Shown: positions 28,063 to 38,856, counted from the stretch's first letter. The stretch is 64,000 bases of DNA from Dyadobacter sediminis (GCF_005860765.1 NZ_VCEI01000028.1:186001-250000), one strand, 5' to 3'. The notes: generated from the letters alone by a model not told the origin. Translations and numbers: made by a program.

Positions 28063-28093
28063 TTTCTTATTTATTAATTATCAAAATGTTTTA

Positions 28094-28699
28094 ATGGCAC
28101 GTTATACAGGTCCCAAATCAAAAATTGCAAGACGTTACGGTGAACCCATCATGGGACCGAGCAAAGCGCTTGCTAAGAAAAATTACCCTCCCGGAGTACA
28201 CGGAAAGGGTCGCCGTTCCAAGAAGTCGGAATATGCTTTACAGCTTATGGAAAAGCAGAAGGTGAAATTTATATACGGTATACTTGAAAGACAGTTTCGT
28301 AATTTGTTTGAAAAAGCTTCTGTAAAAGAAGGTATCACGGGTGAAAATCTCCTGAAATTCTGTGAAGCTCGCTTAGATAATACTGTTTACCGCCTTGGTA
28401 TTGCTCCTACTAGACGTGCTGCACGTCAGTTGGTATCTCACAAGCATATACTTGTAGATGGTGAAATTGTAAATATTCCTTCTTATTCTTTACGTCCCGG
28501 CCAGGTTGTAACTGTACGTGAGAAATCCAAATCTCTCGAAGCAGTTGCTGACAGTCTTGCTGGACACAGCTCCAAAGGATTCAACTGGCTCGAATGGGAT
28601 GGTCAGCAACTGACCGGAAAGTTCGTGACTTTTCCAGAACGGGAACAAATTCCTGAAAATATCAACGAGCAGCTTATCGTTGAATTATATTCTAAATAA
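28094..28699 (+). CDS. rpsD: 30S ribosomal protein S4
   Basis: 201 residues, a primary assembly protein at the mRNA entrance. It begins [17 protein letters not shown] and has the S4 RNA-binding domain with [24 protein letters not shown] followed by [15 protein letters not shown]. It lacks the cysteine-rich zinc site of some S4 proteins. Two terminators follow, so the alpha operon is divided before rpoA. Confidence 0.98.
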   Translation: MARYTGPKSKIARRYGEPIMGPSKALAKKNYPPGVHGKGRRSKKSEYALQLMEKQKVKFIYGILERQFRNLFEKASVKEGITGENLLKFCEARLDNTVYRLGIAPTRRAARQLVSHKHILVDGEIVNIPSYSLRPGQVVTVREKSKSLEAVADSLAGHSSKGFNWLEWDGQQLTGKFVTFPEREQIPENINEQLIVELYSK

Positions 28700-28714
28700 T
28701 ATCTTCTTATTACG

Positions 28715-28761
28715 GCGCGTCTGGTTTTCCAGACGTGCTTTTTGCCGGAAACGGCTTTTTT
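28715..28761 (+). terminator. Tandem terminators between rpsD and rpoA
   Basis: The first stem, 28715-28724 with 28729-28738 (one G-U pair, TTTT loop), is followed by five T. The second, GCCG-GAAA-CGGC at 28744-28755, is followed by six T. Two terminators in a row point to strong down-regulation or attenuation before rpoA. Confidence 0.8.
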
Positions 28762-28825
28762 GCGATCGCAAAGGTAACGGTAGCGTGATCAACTATCATT
28801 TACTACTATAAAAGGAGCAAGGACT

Positions 28826-29815
28826 ATGTCAATATTAGCTTTCCAAATGCCTGATAAGGTCGTCATGGAAAAAGCAGACGACTTTCACGGGTTGTTTGAG
28901 TTTAAGCCTCTAGAGAAAGGATACGGTGTAACAATTGGTAATGCGTTACGTAGGATTCTTCTTTCTTCTCTGGAAGGTTATGCCATTACGAGCGTGAAGT
29001 TTCCTGGTGTTCTTCACGAATTTTCATCTATCGAAGGTATAGTTGAGGATGTTACAGAAATCATCCTGAACCTTAAAATGGTTCGTTTTAAAAAAGTTTC
29101 TGATCTGAACGAAAGCAGAATCGTTGTTAATCTCAAGAATGTATCTGTTATTACTGCAGGTGATATTGGCAAATTTACGAATGCATTTGAGGTTTTAAAC
29201 CCAGATCAGGTTATTTGTCATATAGATGATCAGAAAGAGTTCGAAATGGAACTTCTTCTTGACAAAGGCAGAGGATATGTTCCTGCAGATGAGCCACGTG
29301 CAAACGAGTTGCCATTTGGTTACATTGCTGTGGATTCTATCTATACACCAATTAAAAATGTGAAATACAGTGTTGAAAATACACGTGTTGAGCAACGTAC
29401 GGATTATGAAAGACTTTTGATTGATATTCAGACTGATGGATCGATCCATCCTGAAGATGCTTTGAAAGGTGCTGCAAATATCCTGATACAACATTTTATG
29501 CTGTTCTCTGATCAAACAATGACGTTTGAAAAGCAGAAAGCTGAAGAAGACAACCAAGTAGATGAAGAAATGTTGAGAATGAGAAAGCTCCTGAAAACTT
29601 CTCTTTCTGAGCTTGATCTTTCTGTTCGTGCTTACAATTGCTTGAAATCTGCTGATGTCAAATCACTTGGTGATCTTGTAAGACTGGAAATTTCTGACAT
29701 GATGAAATTCCGCAACTTTGGTAAAAAATCATTGACCGAGCTTGAACAGCTTGTAGCCGATAAGCAACTTACATTTGGAATGGATGTTGCCAAGTATCGT
29801 TTGGATGAAGATTAA
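28826..29815 (+). CDS. rpoA: DNA-directed RNA polymerase subunit alpha
   Basis: 329 residues. The N-terminal dimerisation domain has [23 protein letters not shown] and [16 protein letters not shown] segments. The C-terminal domain for UP elements and activators (about 250-320) has [20 protein letters not shown] and [21 protein letters not shown] lies 11-18 bases before the ATG, an unusually good ribosome-binding site for this phylum. I found no clear TAnnTTTG promoter between the tandem terminators and the start. Confidence 0.99.
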   Translation: MSILAFQMPDKVVMEKADDFHGLFEFKPLEKGYGVTIGNALRRILLSSLEGYAITSVKFPGVLHEFSSIEGIVEDVTEIILNLKMVRFKKVSDLNESRIVVNLKNVSVITAGDIGKFTNAFEVLNPDQVICHIDDQKEFEMELLLDKGRGYVPADEPRANELPFGYIAVDSIYTPIKNVKYSVENTRVEQRTDYERLLIDIQTDGSIHPEDALKGAANILIQHFMLFSDQTMTFEKQKAEEDNQVDEEMLRMRKLLKTSLSELDLSVRAYNCLKSADVKSLGDLVRLEISDMMKFRNFGKKSLTELEQLVADKQLTFGMDVAKYRLDED

Positions 29816-29887
29816 TTAAATATTCCATCATAAGTATGTATTCTGTAGCGCGCTGGCCGCAGCTCGAAGCAACTAAACAACAAAACA

Positions 29888-30451
29888 ATGAGACACGGTA
29901 AGAAAGATAATCATTTAGGAAGAACAGCATCACACCGCAAGGCAATGCTGTCAAATATGGCTTCCTCTTTGATTCTTCACAAAAGAATTGAAACAACACT
30001 TGCCAAAGCAAAGGAACTTCGTAAATATGTTGAACCTCTGCTGACACGTGCAAAAGAAGATTCAACACACAACAGAAGAATTGTATTTTCGTATCTGAAC
30101 GATAAAGAATCTACAAAAGAACTTTTTGGTGCTGTTTCTGATAAAATTGCAGCTCGTCCAGGTGGCTATACGCGTATTATCAAGCTGGGTAACAGACTTG
30201 GTGATGCTGCGGAAACGGCTTTGATCGAGTTGGTTGATTTCAACGATGCATTACTGCTTGCAAATGCCGACAAACCTGCAAAAACCCGTCGCAGCAGAAG
30301 AGGCGGAAGAAAAGGCGAAGGAACTGAAGAAGGTGTTGCAGTAGTGAAAAAGGAAGATCATCCAATCGTTGCAGAAACTGAACCTGAAGCAGAACAGCCG
30401 AAGACAGAAGAAGGAACAACCGAATCATCTGAAAATGCTGATAAAGAGTAA
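29888..30451 (+). CDS. rplQ: 50S ribosomal protein L17 with long charged tail
   Basis: 187 residues. The first 120 are the L17 core: [40 protein letters not shown] and the [19 protein letters not shown] ending. A tail of about 60 residues follows, first basic ([11 protein letters not shown]) and then acidic and serine-rich. Tails of this kind are common in Bacteroidota and absent from Escherichia coli L17 (127 residues). Last gene of the supercluster, followed by a strong terminator. Confidence 0.98.
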   Translation: MRHGKKDNHLGRTASHRKAMLSNMASSLILHKRIETTLAKAKELRKYVEPLLTRAKEDSTHNRRIVFSYLNDKESTKELFGAVSDKIAARPGGYTRIIKLGNRLGDAAETALIELVDFNDALLLANADKPAKTRRSRRGGRKGEGTEEGVAVVKKEDHPIVAETEPEAEQPKTEEGTTESSENADKE

Positions 30452-30481
30452 AATTTCTGGTGATTATATTACAATATGACT

Positions 30482-30516
30482 AAAAAGGGTTAAACGTTTT
30501 CGTTTAACCCTTTTTT
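30482..30516 (+). terminator. Terminator of the ribosomal supercluster
   Basis: A perfect 15-bp stem (30482-30496 with 30501 on) closes a TTTT loop and ends in six T. It separates rplQ from carA. Confidence 0.9.
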
Positions 30517-30531
30517 ATGGGCATAATTAAT

Positions 30532-30539
30532 TAATTTTG
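30532..30539 (+). promoter_or_regulatory. -7 element of the carA promoter
   Basis: TAATTTTG followed by CAC matches TAnnTTTG. It lies just past the rplQ terminator and 59 bases before the carA ATG. The -33 box overlaps the T run and is unclear. Confidence 0.65.
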
Positions 30540-30597
30540 CACCCGGTTTAATAAACCGAATTTTTTGTCAAATAGAAGATAAAAAGATTTGATAATT

Positions 30598-31701
30598 ATG
30601 AGTCAAAAAAAGGAAGCTCTGCTGTTGCTTGAAGATGGAACCGTATACAAAGGTCTTGCTTTGGGAAAAAGCGGAACCACAGGCGGCGAGATATGCTTTA
30701 ATACGGGGATGACAGGCTATCAGGAAATTTACACTGATCCTTCATATTACGGACAAATTATCGTAAACACCAACTCGCACATTGGTAATTACGGCGTTCA
30801 GCTGGAAGATGAAGAAGAATCAGCTTCGGTTAAGATCCGCGGAATGGTTTGCAATACATTTTCGCCAATTTATTCTCGCCACACTGCAGATTTTTCTTTA
30901 CAGGAATATTTTGAAAGAGCAAACATTGTAGGCGTTAGTAATGTAGATACAAGACATCTTGTTCGCCATGTAAGGCAAAAAGGTGTGATGAATGCGATTA
31001 TATCTTCGGAAATCCTGGATGAGAAGCTGCTGATGGAAGAACTTCTTCGGATTCCTTCCATGGACGGACTGGAGCTTTCTTCGGAGGTTACAACGGAGCA
31101 ACCGTATTTTGTCGGAGAAGAAGCCGGCAGCCAGTGGAGAATCGCAGTTATGGATTATGGAATCAAAAAAAGCATTCTTAAAAATCTGACATCCAGAGGT
31201 TGTTACTGCAAGGTTTTCCCTGCAAAAACGCCTTTTGAAGAGGTAATGGACTGGAAGCCGGATGGATTCTTCATCTCCAACGGGCCAGGCGATCCGTCTG
31301 CTATGCTTTATGCCGTAGAAAGCGTAAATCAGATGATAAAAACAAGTAAGCCGCTTTTTGGAATTTGTCTTGGTCACCAGCTTTTGGCCTTGTCTAGCGG
31401 AATTAACACGTATAAAATGCATCACGGGCACAGAGGTTTAAATCACCCGGTTAAAAATCTGGTAACCGGACTTTGTGAAATTACATCTCAAAACCACGGC
31501 TTTGCAGTGGATCCCGATGCCATAGCTAGTCACCCGGATATAGAAATCACGCATGTCAATCTGAATGACAAAACGATTGAAGGGATCAGAAGAAAAGATT
31601 ATCCGGCATTTTCCGTACAGTATCACCCGGAAGCATCGCCAGGCCCGCACGATTCTAGGTATCTTTTTGATGAATTTATAAAGCTTTTAAGAGCCAGTTA
31701 A
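30598..31701 (+). CDS. carA: Carbamoyl-phosphate synthase small subunit
   Basis: 367 residues. The glutaminase subunit releases ammonia from glutamine for carbamoyl phosphate, used in arginine and pyrimidine synthesis. The class I amidotransferase triad is visible: the cysteine in GICLGHQLLALS, and His/Glu in QYHPEASPGPHDS. The N-terminal half has the TGMTGYQEIYTDPSY-type sequence. The ATG at 30598 is preferred over a TTG three codons earlier. carB is not in the window. A terminator follows. Confidence 0.98.
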   Translation: MSQKKEALLLLEDGTVYKGLALGKSGTTGGEICFNTGMTGYQEIYTDPSYYGQIIVNTNSHIGNYGVQLEDEEESASVKIRGMVCNTFSPIYSRHTADFSLQEYFERANIVGVSNVDTRHLVRHVRQKGVMNAIISSEILDEKLLMEELLRIPSMDGLELSSEVTTEQPYFVGEEAGSQWRIAVMDYGIKKSILKNLTSRGCYCKVFPAKTPFEEVMDWKPDGFFISNGPGDPSAMLYAVESVNQMIKTSKPLFGICLGHQLLALSSGINTYKMHHGHRGLNHPVKNLVTGLCEITSQNHGFAVDPDAIASHPDIEITHVNLNDKTIEGIRRKDYPAFSVQYHPEASPGPHDSRYLFDEFIKLLRAS

Positions 31702-31705
31702 TATG

Positions 31706-31733
31706 AAATCCCTCCTGTAAAGAGGGATTTTTT
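31706..31733 (+). terminator. Terminator after carA
   Basis: A 9-bp stem AAATCCCTC/GAGGGATTT (31706-31714 with 31722-31730) is followed by more T. Confidence 0.8.
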
Positions 31734-31958
31734 GTTGTAAAATATAATCGAAACTTGTCAGAATAACCGGATTGGCACCTGTTAGGAATGTAAAACGGAC
31801 TTTGAACAAAAAACTGCAAAAAACCTTTGAAAACCGGTGATTATTTTCCCGGATACAATCCGGTTTATAGTTACGTAAATTTCAGCTAAAGTAAATTGAG
31901 GTTTATGTATGACCATTTTTTTTGTGTTATTTTGTGGCGTTAACATATTCAATTCTAA

Positions 31959-33248
<1,290 letters not shown>

Positions 33249-33260
33249 TCAACAAAGAAT

Positions 33261-33285
33261 AACCGGAGCCAAAAGCTCCGGTTTT
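33261..33285 (+). terminator. Terminator after eno
   Basis: A 9-bp stem AACCGGAGC/GCTCCGGTT around CAAAA, then T. It lies only 17 bases before the next ATG, so read-through is possible. Confidence 0.7.
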
Positions 33286-33302
33286 CGTTTCCGGGCAAGC
33301 TG

Positions 33303-33635
33303 ATGAAAAACGGATCATTCTGGACGTTGCAATCTTTGAAAAATTTCTATATCGCCACGCTTCTCGCATGGCTGGTCTGGATCTTGTTCCTTGACAATAA
33401 CAACATGCGGATTGTCATGTCGAACAGAATGAAGATGAAAGAGCTGGAAAAGGAAAAAAGTATCCTGTTAACCAAAATCCGGCAAGTCAAAAAGGAAAGA
33501 AATGAAGTTTTCGGAAACCCGAAAATGCTTGAAAAATGGGCAAGGGAAAAGTTTATGATGCGCAAGCCCAATGAAGAGGTTTATGTAATAGTGGACGAAA
33601 ATAATCAGCCTGTTGAGAGTAAAAAAGACGAGTAG
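33303..33635 (+). CDS. DivIC/FtsB-like septum formation initiator protein
   Basis: 110 residues: a short cytoplasmic N terminus, one membrane helix at about 15-33, then a coiled coil of about 45 residues rich in Lys and Glu. This is followed by the family segment with NPKMLEKWAREKFMMRKPNEEVYVI. Members form a trimer with FtsL and FtsQ at the division site and act on the outer face of the inner membrane. Placement just after eno is known from other bacteria for ftsB. Confidence 0.85.
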   Translation: MKNGSFWTLQSLKNFYIATLLAWLVWILFLDNNNMRIVMSNRMKMKELEKEKSILLTKIRQVKKERNEVFGNPKMLEKWAREKFMMRKPNEEVYVIVDENNQPVESKKDE

Positions 33636-33682
33636 CTTCCTGAAAAACTTTCAACATCAGATCATATTTAATTTTCATAACA

Positions 33683-35215
33683 TTGAGCAAGAAAGTAATT
33701 CTCATCATCATGGACGGCTGGGGCATTGCCAAGTCCGGTGAAGAAAGCCGGTCAGCTGTTATCGCTGCAAATACGCCTTTTTACGATCGTATTCTGCAGG
33801 AGTATTCACACAGTAAATTAGAGGCCAGCGGTTTGGCAGTAGGTTTGCCGGACGGCCAAATGGGTAACTCAGAAGTAGGCCATACCAATCTGGGCGCAGG
33901 ACGAGTGGTTTATCAGGATCTTGTAAAGATCAATCTGGCCGTTTCAGAAGGAACGCTGGGCAATGAACCTGCGCTTGTCAGTGCACTGGATTATGCTAAG
34001 AGTAACGATAAGAAAGTACATTTTATCGGGCTGGTTTCCGACGGCGGTGTACATTCCCACATTGATCATTTGAAAGGGCTTTGCAAAATTGCCGCAGATA
34101 AGGGAATGTCGAAGGTTTTTGTTCATGCTTTTACAGACGGAAGAGACTGCGACCCGAAAAGCGGACTTGGCTTTCTGACAGAACTTCAGGAATCCATGTC
34201 ACTGACCAGCGGACAAATTGCAAGTATAACCGGACGTTATTATGCGATGGACAGAGACAAAAGATGGGAACGTGTTAAACTCGCCTACGATGCTATGGTG
34301 CATGCCGAGGGCAAGCACGTTCAATCGGGAGATGTTCTGAATGCCGTTAAGGAGTCGTATGAAGAAGGTGTTACAGATGAATTCATATTGCCTATTATTG
34401 CGACCAATCCGGACGGAATGCCGGTTGCAGTGATTGAAGACGGCGATGTTGTACTATGCTTCAACTTCCGTACAGACCGCGGAAGAGAAATAACAGAAGT
34501 GCTTACACAGCAGGATTTTCATGAGCAGAATATGCATAAGCTGAACCTTAAGTATATCACCATGACCAACTATGATGATACTTACAAAGGTGTTGATGTT
34601 ATTTTCGACAAGGATAATCTGAATAATACATTGGGCGAAGTACTGGAAGCAGCAGGTAAAAAACAGATCCGGATTGCGGAAACTGAAAAATACCCGCATG
34701 TTACTTTCTTTTTTTCCGGTGGCCGTGAAAAACCGTTTGAAGGCGAAAGCCGTTTGCTTTGTCCGTCACCAAAAGTGGCTACATATGATTTGCAGCCCGA
34801 AATGTCCGCATTTTGTATCCGGGATATTATTGTTCCTGAACTGGTCAAAGAAGAAGTGGATTTTGTATGTCTGAATTTCGCAAATCCGGATATGGTTGGC
34901 CATACGGGTGTTTTTGAAGCAGCTGTAAAGGCTTGTGAAACAGTTGATCAATGCGTACAGGCTGTTGTTACAACCGGGCTGGAACACGGATATGCATCCA
35001 TTATTATTGCAGACCACGGTAATTCCGATTACATGACCAATGACGACGGATCGCCCAACACAGCGCATTCCCTGAACCTGGTGCCTTGTATTCTGGTTGA
35101 TAACGATCACCATGATGCGTTGAAAAACGGAAAGCTTGCCGATGTTGCACCGACTATTTTACAATTAATGGAAATTTCACAGCCGGCGGAAATGACAGGA
35201 ACCAGCATTTTGTAA
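33683..35215 (+). CDS. gpmI: 2,3-bisphosphoglycerate-independent phosphoglycerate mutase
   Basis: 510 residues of the alkaline phosphatase superfamily. It interconverts 3- and 2-phosphoglycerate with two Mn ions. IIMDGWG gives the first metal ligand, GQMGNSEVGHTNLGAG holds the catalytic serine near residue 62, and FTDGRDCDPKSG, NFANPDMVGHTG and IIADHGNSD carry the other ligands. The start is a TTG at 33683: no in-frame ATG precedes the MSKKVILIIMDG reading. It sits next to eno, so two neighbouring glycolytic steps are adjacent. Confidence 0.97.
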   Translation: MSKKVILIIMDGWGIAKSGEESRSAVIAANTPFYDRILQEYSHSKLEASGLAVGLPDGQMGNSEVGHTNLGAGRVVYQDLVKINLAVSEGTLGNEPALVSALDYAKSNDKKVHFIGLVSDGGVHSHIDHLKGLCKIAADKGMSKVFVHAFTDGRDCDPKSGLGFLTELQESMSLTSGQIASITGRYYAMDRDKRWERVKLAYDAMVHAEGKHVQSGDVLNAVKESYEEGVTDEFILPIIATNPDGMPVAVIEDGDVVLCFNFRTDRGREITEVLTQQDFHEQNMHKLNLKYITMTNYDDTYKGVDVIFDKDNLNNTLGEVLEAAGKKQIRIAETEKYPHVTFFFSGGREKPFEGESRLLCPSPKVATYDLQPEMSAFCIRDIIVPELVKEEVDFVCLNFANPDMVGHTGVFEAAVKACETVDQCVQAVVTTGLEHGYASIIIADHGNSDYMTNDDGSPNTAHSLNLVPCILVDNDHHDALKNGKLADVAPTILQLMEISQPAEMTGTSIL

Positions 35216-35243
35216 ACTTAACCGTTTCAAAAGGTGTTGATTT

Positions 35244-35276
35244 CAGAGAGTCCGTAAATGGGCTCTCTGTTTTTTT
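35244..35276 (+). terminator. Terminator after gpmI
   Basis: CAGAGAG and CTCTCTG arms (35244-35250 with 35263-35269) close a short loop, followed by seven T. Confidence 0.8.
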
Positions 35277-35311
35277 AGTTGGCGTTCACAGTTGAATTTT
35301 AATTGCAAATA

Positions 35312-35923
35312 ATGTATCGTATACCCAAGAACTTTTTACCGGCTCCGGATTCTAAGCATTATATAATTTTGATGATACTTGTTCTGGGCATTTTTACTTC
35401 CGGATGCGAAAACAGGGAAGCGGAAGAGAAAACAATTCACACATACTTTGATTTGAAGGGCCTGATTGAAAACAAAATTGTTTATCTGAATGAAAGAAAG
35501 CCGAAGGTTACCAAAACGATTATACTGAACGGCAAAAAAGAAGTAAGTTCAACCACGAAAATTGACTGGAAAAAAGAACTGGAATTGTTTGTTCAGGCTG
35601 ACATTAATAAACCGGCATTCAAAAACAGTTATTCCACTATCAAAAAAAGTGCTGCGGAACTGGAATACGTGATTAAAAACGGAGAAGACCTGAATGTACG
35701 CTCTCTCAGGATCAAAATGGATACTTTGCAGAAACAGCCTTATTCTATTCAGGCACTGATCAAATCGGAAAACAAGATATACAAATCGGAAAAATACATT
35801 GAGTTGACTTTTTCAAATAAAAATAATGAATGGCAACCTGTTTCCTATTCTGTAAAAGGTTATCAAAAGCTGTTAATGATGGATCCCAAGTCGTTCGATA
35901 TAGCTGCAAAAATAGGATTATAA
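35312..35923 (+). CDS. Small lipoprotein of unknown function
   Basis: 203 residues that I do not recognise. A hydrophobic segment ending IFTSGC is a lipoprotein signal, preceded by an unusually long N region of about 20 residues. The mature part is lysine- and glutamate-rich with alternating strand and helix patterns and a closing beta segment. I prefer the ATG at 35312; a TTG three codons earlier is possible. It stands alone after the gpmI terminator. Confidence 0.75.
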   Translation: MYRIPKNFLPAPDSKHYIILMILVLGIFTSGCENREAEEKTIHTYFDLKGLIENKIVYLNERKPKVTKTIILNGKKEVSSTTKIDWKKELELFVQADINKPAFKNSYSTIKKSAAELEYVIKNGEDLNVRSLRIKMDTLQKQPYSIQALIKSENKIYKSEKYIELTFSNKNNEWQPVSYSVKGYQKLLMMDPKSFDIAAKIGL

Positions 35924-36152
35924 CAGGTTTGGTTTTTGTGAATGGTTGTTCTGTTGCACCATAATTTGGGTAAAGTTTCCACAAACGCAAATGCATAATG
36001 TAATTTTCCAAGTCTGTGTTTCCGGATTTTTTTAATTCCGCTTTTTATACGGAATCTGCCACAGTACGAGGTTATGCTTGTTTGTAGTATTGGTTTTATG
36101 CCGGTTTATGGCATTTTGGTTACATCTTTTCACATCTTTATTTTACCGGGCA
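35924..36152. other. Intergenic region before the second coiled-coil gene
   Basis: Part of a 318-base gap. One small inverted repeat, TTCCG/CGGAA near 36034-36053, lacks a T run. No gene is supported; the minus-strand frame at 35760-36011 has no family features. Confidence 0.5.
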
Positions 36153-36160
36153 TACATTTG
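36153..36160 (+). promoter_or_regulatory. -7 element before the second coiled-coil gene
   Basis: TACATTTG matches TAnnTTTG, with a T-rich -33 region. It lies 82 bases before the ATG at 36242. Confidence 0.5.
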
Positions 36161-36241
36161 GAAGCTAAGTTGGTACAGTCACGAGACTTGAAGTGTTTCT
36201 TTTAACATGTAAACCAAACCATTAAGTAAATCTTTAAATCA

Positions 36242-37195
36242 ATGCAACCAGAACAAAAAAATAAGCAAAGTATAGCATGGGCAATGGTAGTTGTCCTTGG
36301 ATTAGCAACAGCTATGTTCGGCTATCTGTTTACCACACAAAAAAGTGAACTTACACAGCAGGAATCAATGGTTGTTGAAAAAGCCAGAGAATTGGCTATC
36401 ACCAAAACTAAACTTGATTCTATTTCAACCGTTCTTGATTCCAAAATTGCTGAGATCGAAAGACTTGGCGGTGATGTAACAGAACTTACAAAGGTGAAAG
36501 AACAACTTGAAAAGGACAAGTTGGCGTTTAGCAGAAGCAAGAAAGTTGAAACTAACAAATACCTTGGAAAAATCAAGGAATACGAAAAGTTCCTGACCGA
36601 AAAGGATGAACTCATAGCGCAGCTGAAAGCCGAGAACGAACATCTGGTTGCTTCCAATGACTCATTGAGCACACATGTAGGAACACTCACAAGCGAGCGT
36701 GAAAGACTGGTTCAGCGTCAAGCAGAATTGACTGATTCCGTTGTTACTTTTACAGAAGCCAATAAAGAGCTTAGTGCAAAAGTAAGCAAGGCCGCTGCGC
36801 TGAAAGCTCAAAACCTGAAAATTCTTACTGTAAATTCAAGAGGAAAAGTAAAAGAAAAGGACGAATACAAATCCAGCCGAGTTGACAAGATCAAACTTGT
36901 TTTCAATCTTCCGGAAAATGATTTGACAGCACAGGAAGCCAAAGATATTTATGTAAGAGTACTTGATCCGGAAGGAGCTGTTCTGGCAGACAATGCAACC
37001 GGTTCAGGAGAATTTGAAATTGACGGAGCACCTTCGAAATTCACAGCACGTGAGTCCGTAGCATTCCAGAATAACAATCAGAAAGTTGAAATGTTATACG
37101 ACAATTCTTCACAGTTCCGTCCAGGAAAGTATAATGTGGAACTATATGCAGAAGGTTATAAAATTGGTGGCGGAAATTTCACCATCAAGAAATAA
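36242..37195 (+). CDS. Membrane-anchored coiled-coil protein, unknown function (copy 2)
   Basis: 317 residues with the same plan as the protein at 4308-5216: polar N terminus, one membrane helix at about 13-29, a coiled coil to about 175, then a beta-rich C-terminal domain. Shared wording includes KLDSIS, GGDV-EL, AALKAQN/AALRARN, DPEGA/DPSGA, NNNQ and NVELYAE/KVELYAE. The function is unknown. Possible roles include a periplasmic spacer or a sensor of envelope spacing (inference only). It has its own promoter element and terminator. Confidence 0.85.
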   Translation: MQPEQKNKQSIAWAMVVVLGLATAMFGYLFTTQKSELTQQESMVVEKARELAITKTKLDSISTVLDSKIAEIERLGGDVTELTKVKEQLEKDKLAFSRSKKVETNKYLGKIKEYEKFLTEKDELIAQLKAENEHLVASNDSLSTHVGTLTSERERLVQRQAELTDSVVTFTEANKELSAKVSKAAALKAQNLKILTVNSRGKVKEKDEYKSSRVDKIKLVFNLPENDLTAQEAKDIYVRVLDPEGAVLADNATGSGEFEIDGAPSKFTARESVAFQNNNQKVEMLYDNSSQFRPGKYNVELYAEGYKIGGGNFTIKK

Positions 37196-37224
37196 GGAAT
37201 AACTTCACACCATGCATAGCTATC

Positions 37225-37255
37225 AAAGGCAACTGATCTGTTCAGTTGCCTTCTT
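37225..37255 (+). terminator. Terminator after the second coiled-coil gene
   Basis: A 10-bp stem AAGGCAACTG/CAGTTGCCTT is followed by TCTTT. It lies between convergent genes. Confidence 0.7.
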
Positions 37256-37298
37256 TGGTTTTAATAGGTAATGAAATCTTTTTTAAACTTTGCTGCCG

Positions 37299-38192
37299 TC
37301 AGGAAACTTCGTTTTGTTTGTTGATGACATCTATGTAAGTCCGCAGTTCTTTGGATCTTTCAGGGCCGACATCAGGAAATGACATATCCATTTTTTTGAG
37401 TTCTTCAACGATAATTTTGGCAACGGTCAGCCGCATATTCTTTTTATCATCCGCAGGAATCACAAACCAGGGCGCTTTCTTCGATGCTGTCTGATTGATG
37501 CAGTCTTCATAAGCCTGCATATATTCATCCCATTTATCACGGATTTTTACATCCTGTTCTTCAAATTTCCAGTTTTTGGAGGGATCTTCAATTCTTTCGA
37601 TCAATCGTTCAGCCTGTTCTTCTTTGGAAACATTTAAAAAGAACTTGATAACCCGGATGCCGTTTCTGTAAAGGTATTTTTCAAGGTTACGGATATCGGC
37701 ATACCTGTGTTTAAAAACCTTTTCCAAATCTTCGGTAAGTTCGACCGGAAGCCTTTGCGCATTTCGAAGAATATCCGGTTCCACTTTTACGACCAGTACT
37801 TCTTCATAATAGCTGCGGTTGAAAATGGTTATGGTGCCCCGTTGCGGCATTACAAGATTGGTTCTCCACAAAAAGTCATGGCCGAGTTCCGTTTCGGTCG
37901 GGCGCTTAAAGGAATGAATTTTAATTCCGACAGGATTTACGCCTGAAATAACGTTTTTGATTGTTCCATCTTTGCCGGAAGCATCCATTGCCTGAAAAAT
38001 GACCAGCAAACCGTACCGGTTATGCGCGTACATCATGCTTTGCAGATCGTCCATTTCCTTTGCGGATACAATCTGCATTTCTTCATACTCTTCTCGGCTG
38101 TCGTAAAGATCCTTGAACCTTGTTTTGGCTTTCTTAATGTCAAATTTGTTTGTTCCGTCAATCCGGTACTCGTCTATATCAAAATGGGCCAT
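37299..38192 (-). CDS. Polyphosphate kinase 2 family enzyme
   Basis: 297 residues. PPK2 enzymes move phosphate between polyphosphate and nucleotides. The Walker A region FQAMDASGKDGTIKNV and Walker B-like IFNRSYYEEVLV are present, along with the HDFLWR lid segment. The sequence looks like the type III branch, which can phosphorylate AMP and ADP, but subclass is hard to fix by eye. It starts 30 bases after rdgB and is probably co-transcribed with it, linking two nucleotide-pool enzymes. Confidence 0.9.
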   Translation of the reverse strand: MAHFDIDEYRIDGTNKFDIKKAKTRFKDLYDSREEYEEMQIVSAKEMDDLQSMMYAHNRYGLLVIFQAMDASGKDGTIKNVISGVNPVGIKIHSFKRPTETELGHDFLWRTNLVMPQRGTITIFNRSYYEEVLVVKVEPDILRNAQRLPVELTEDLEKVFKHRYADIRNLEKYLYRNGIRVIKFFLNVSKEEQAERLIERIEDPSKNWKFEEQDVKIRDKWDEYMQAYEDCINQTASKKAPWFVIPADDKKNMRLTVAKIIVEELKKMDMSFPDVGPERSKELRTYIDVINKQNEVS

Positions 38193-38222
38193 GGTTTGTT
38201 TGTTTAATGCTGTAAGTTTTGC

Positions 38223-38801
38223 CTAATGTATCTGCATCAAAAAGCCTACCAGTTTTGAAAATGCAAGTCCTCTGTGGCTCAATGCCGACTTTTCCTGCAT
38301 GGTCATTTCTGCAAAAGTCCGGTCAAAACCATCCGGAACAAAAATGGGATCATACCCGAAACCGTTTGTGCCTCGCCTTTGTGAAATGATCTGCCCATTG
38401 ACAACGCCTTCAAACTGGTGATAAGCGCCATCCAGCACAAGTGTAATTACCGTGACAAACCGGGACTTGCGGTTATCATTATTCCAGAGTTTTTCAATCA
38501 GTAAATCCATATTGTCATCGGCATTCCGCTGAGGCCCGGCATAGCGAGCAGATTTTACGCCCGGTTCCCCGTTCAGCGCAGCAACTTCCAGCCCCGAATC
38601 GTCCGCAAAACAGTTGATACCAAAGTTTTTCCATACAAACTCGGCTTTGGCTCTTGAATTTTCAGCAATGGTGTCGTAAGGTTCAGGAATATCAGTTTCA
38701 CAACCGATTTCGGATAAAGTAACCAGTTCAAACTGATTGCCCAGTAAAGCCTGGATTTCTTCCAGTTTGTGAAGATTGTTTGTTGCAAAGCAGAGTTTCA
38801 T
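38223..38801 (-). CDS. rdgB: dITP/XTP pyrophosphatase (HAM1/RdgB)
   Basis: 192 residues. It removes inosine and xanthosine triphosphates from the nucleotide pool to protect DNA. FATNNLHKLEEI opens the protein; CFADDSGLEV, GVKSARYAG and GTNGFGYDPIF are the active-site motifs. I use the ATG at 38801 because it directly begins the family sequence MKLCFATNN; the frame extends four codons upstream. Upstream of ppk2 in the same unit, and separated from the FKBP gene by a terminator. Confidence 0.96.
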   Translation of the reverse strand: MKLCFATNNLHKLEEIQALLGNQFELVTLSEIGCETDIPEPYDTIAENSRAKAEFVWKNFGINCFADDSGLEVAALNGEPGVKSARYAGPQRNADDNMDLLIEKLWNNDNRKSRFVTVITLVLDGAYHQFEGVVNGQIISQRRGTNGFGYDPIFVPDGFDRTFAEMTMQEKSALSHRGLAFSKLVGFLMQIH

Positions 38802-38825
38802 ACCTTTTATCAAAATATTTTATAC

Positions 38826-38856
38826 AAAAAAACGGCTGCTTTTGTGAAGCAGCCGC
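38826..38856 (-). terminator. Terminator after the FKBP gene
   Basis: A 9-bp stem CGGCTGCTT/AAGCAGCCG (38833-38841 with 38847-38855) is followed by seven T on the minus strand. Confidence 0.85.

Noticed and set aside
28289-28769. The GCGATCGC palindrome and nearby repeats as a possible mobile-element scar
   Set aside because: It is a single 8-base palindrome beside terminators, with no inverted terminal repeats or target duplication.
14700-30000. Lower GC content of the ribosomal cluster as a sign of gene transfer
   Set aside because: Highly expressed ribosomal genes have their own codon preference, and gene order and protein sequences fit the phylum.
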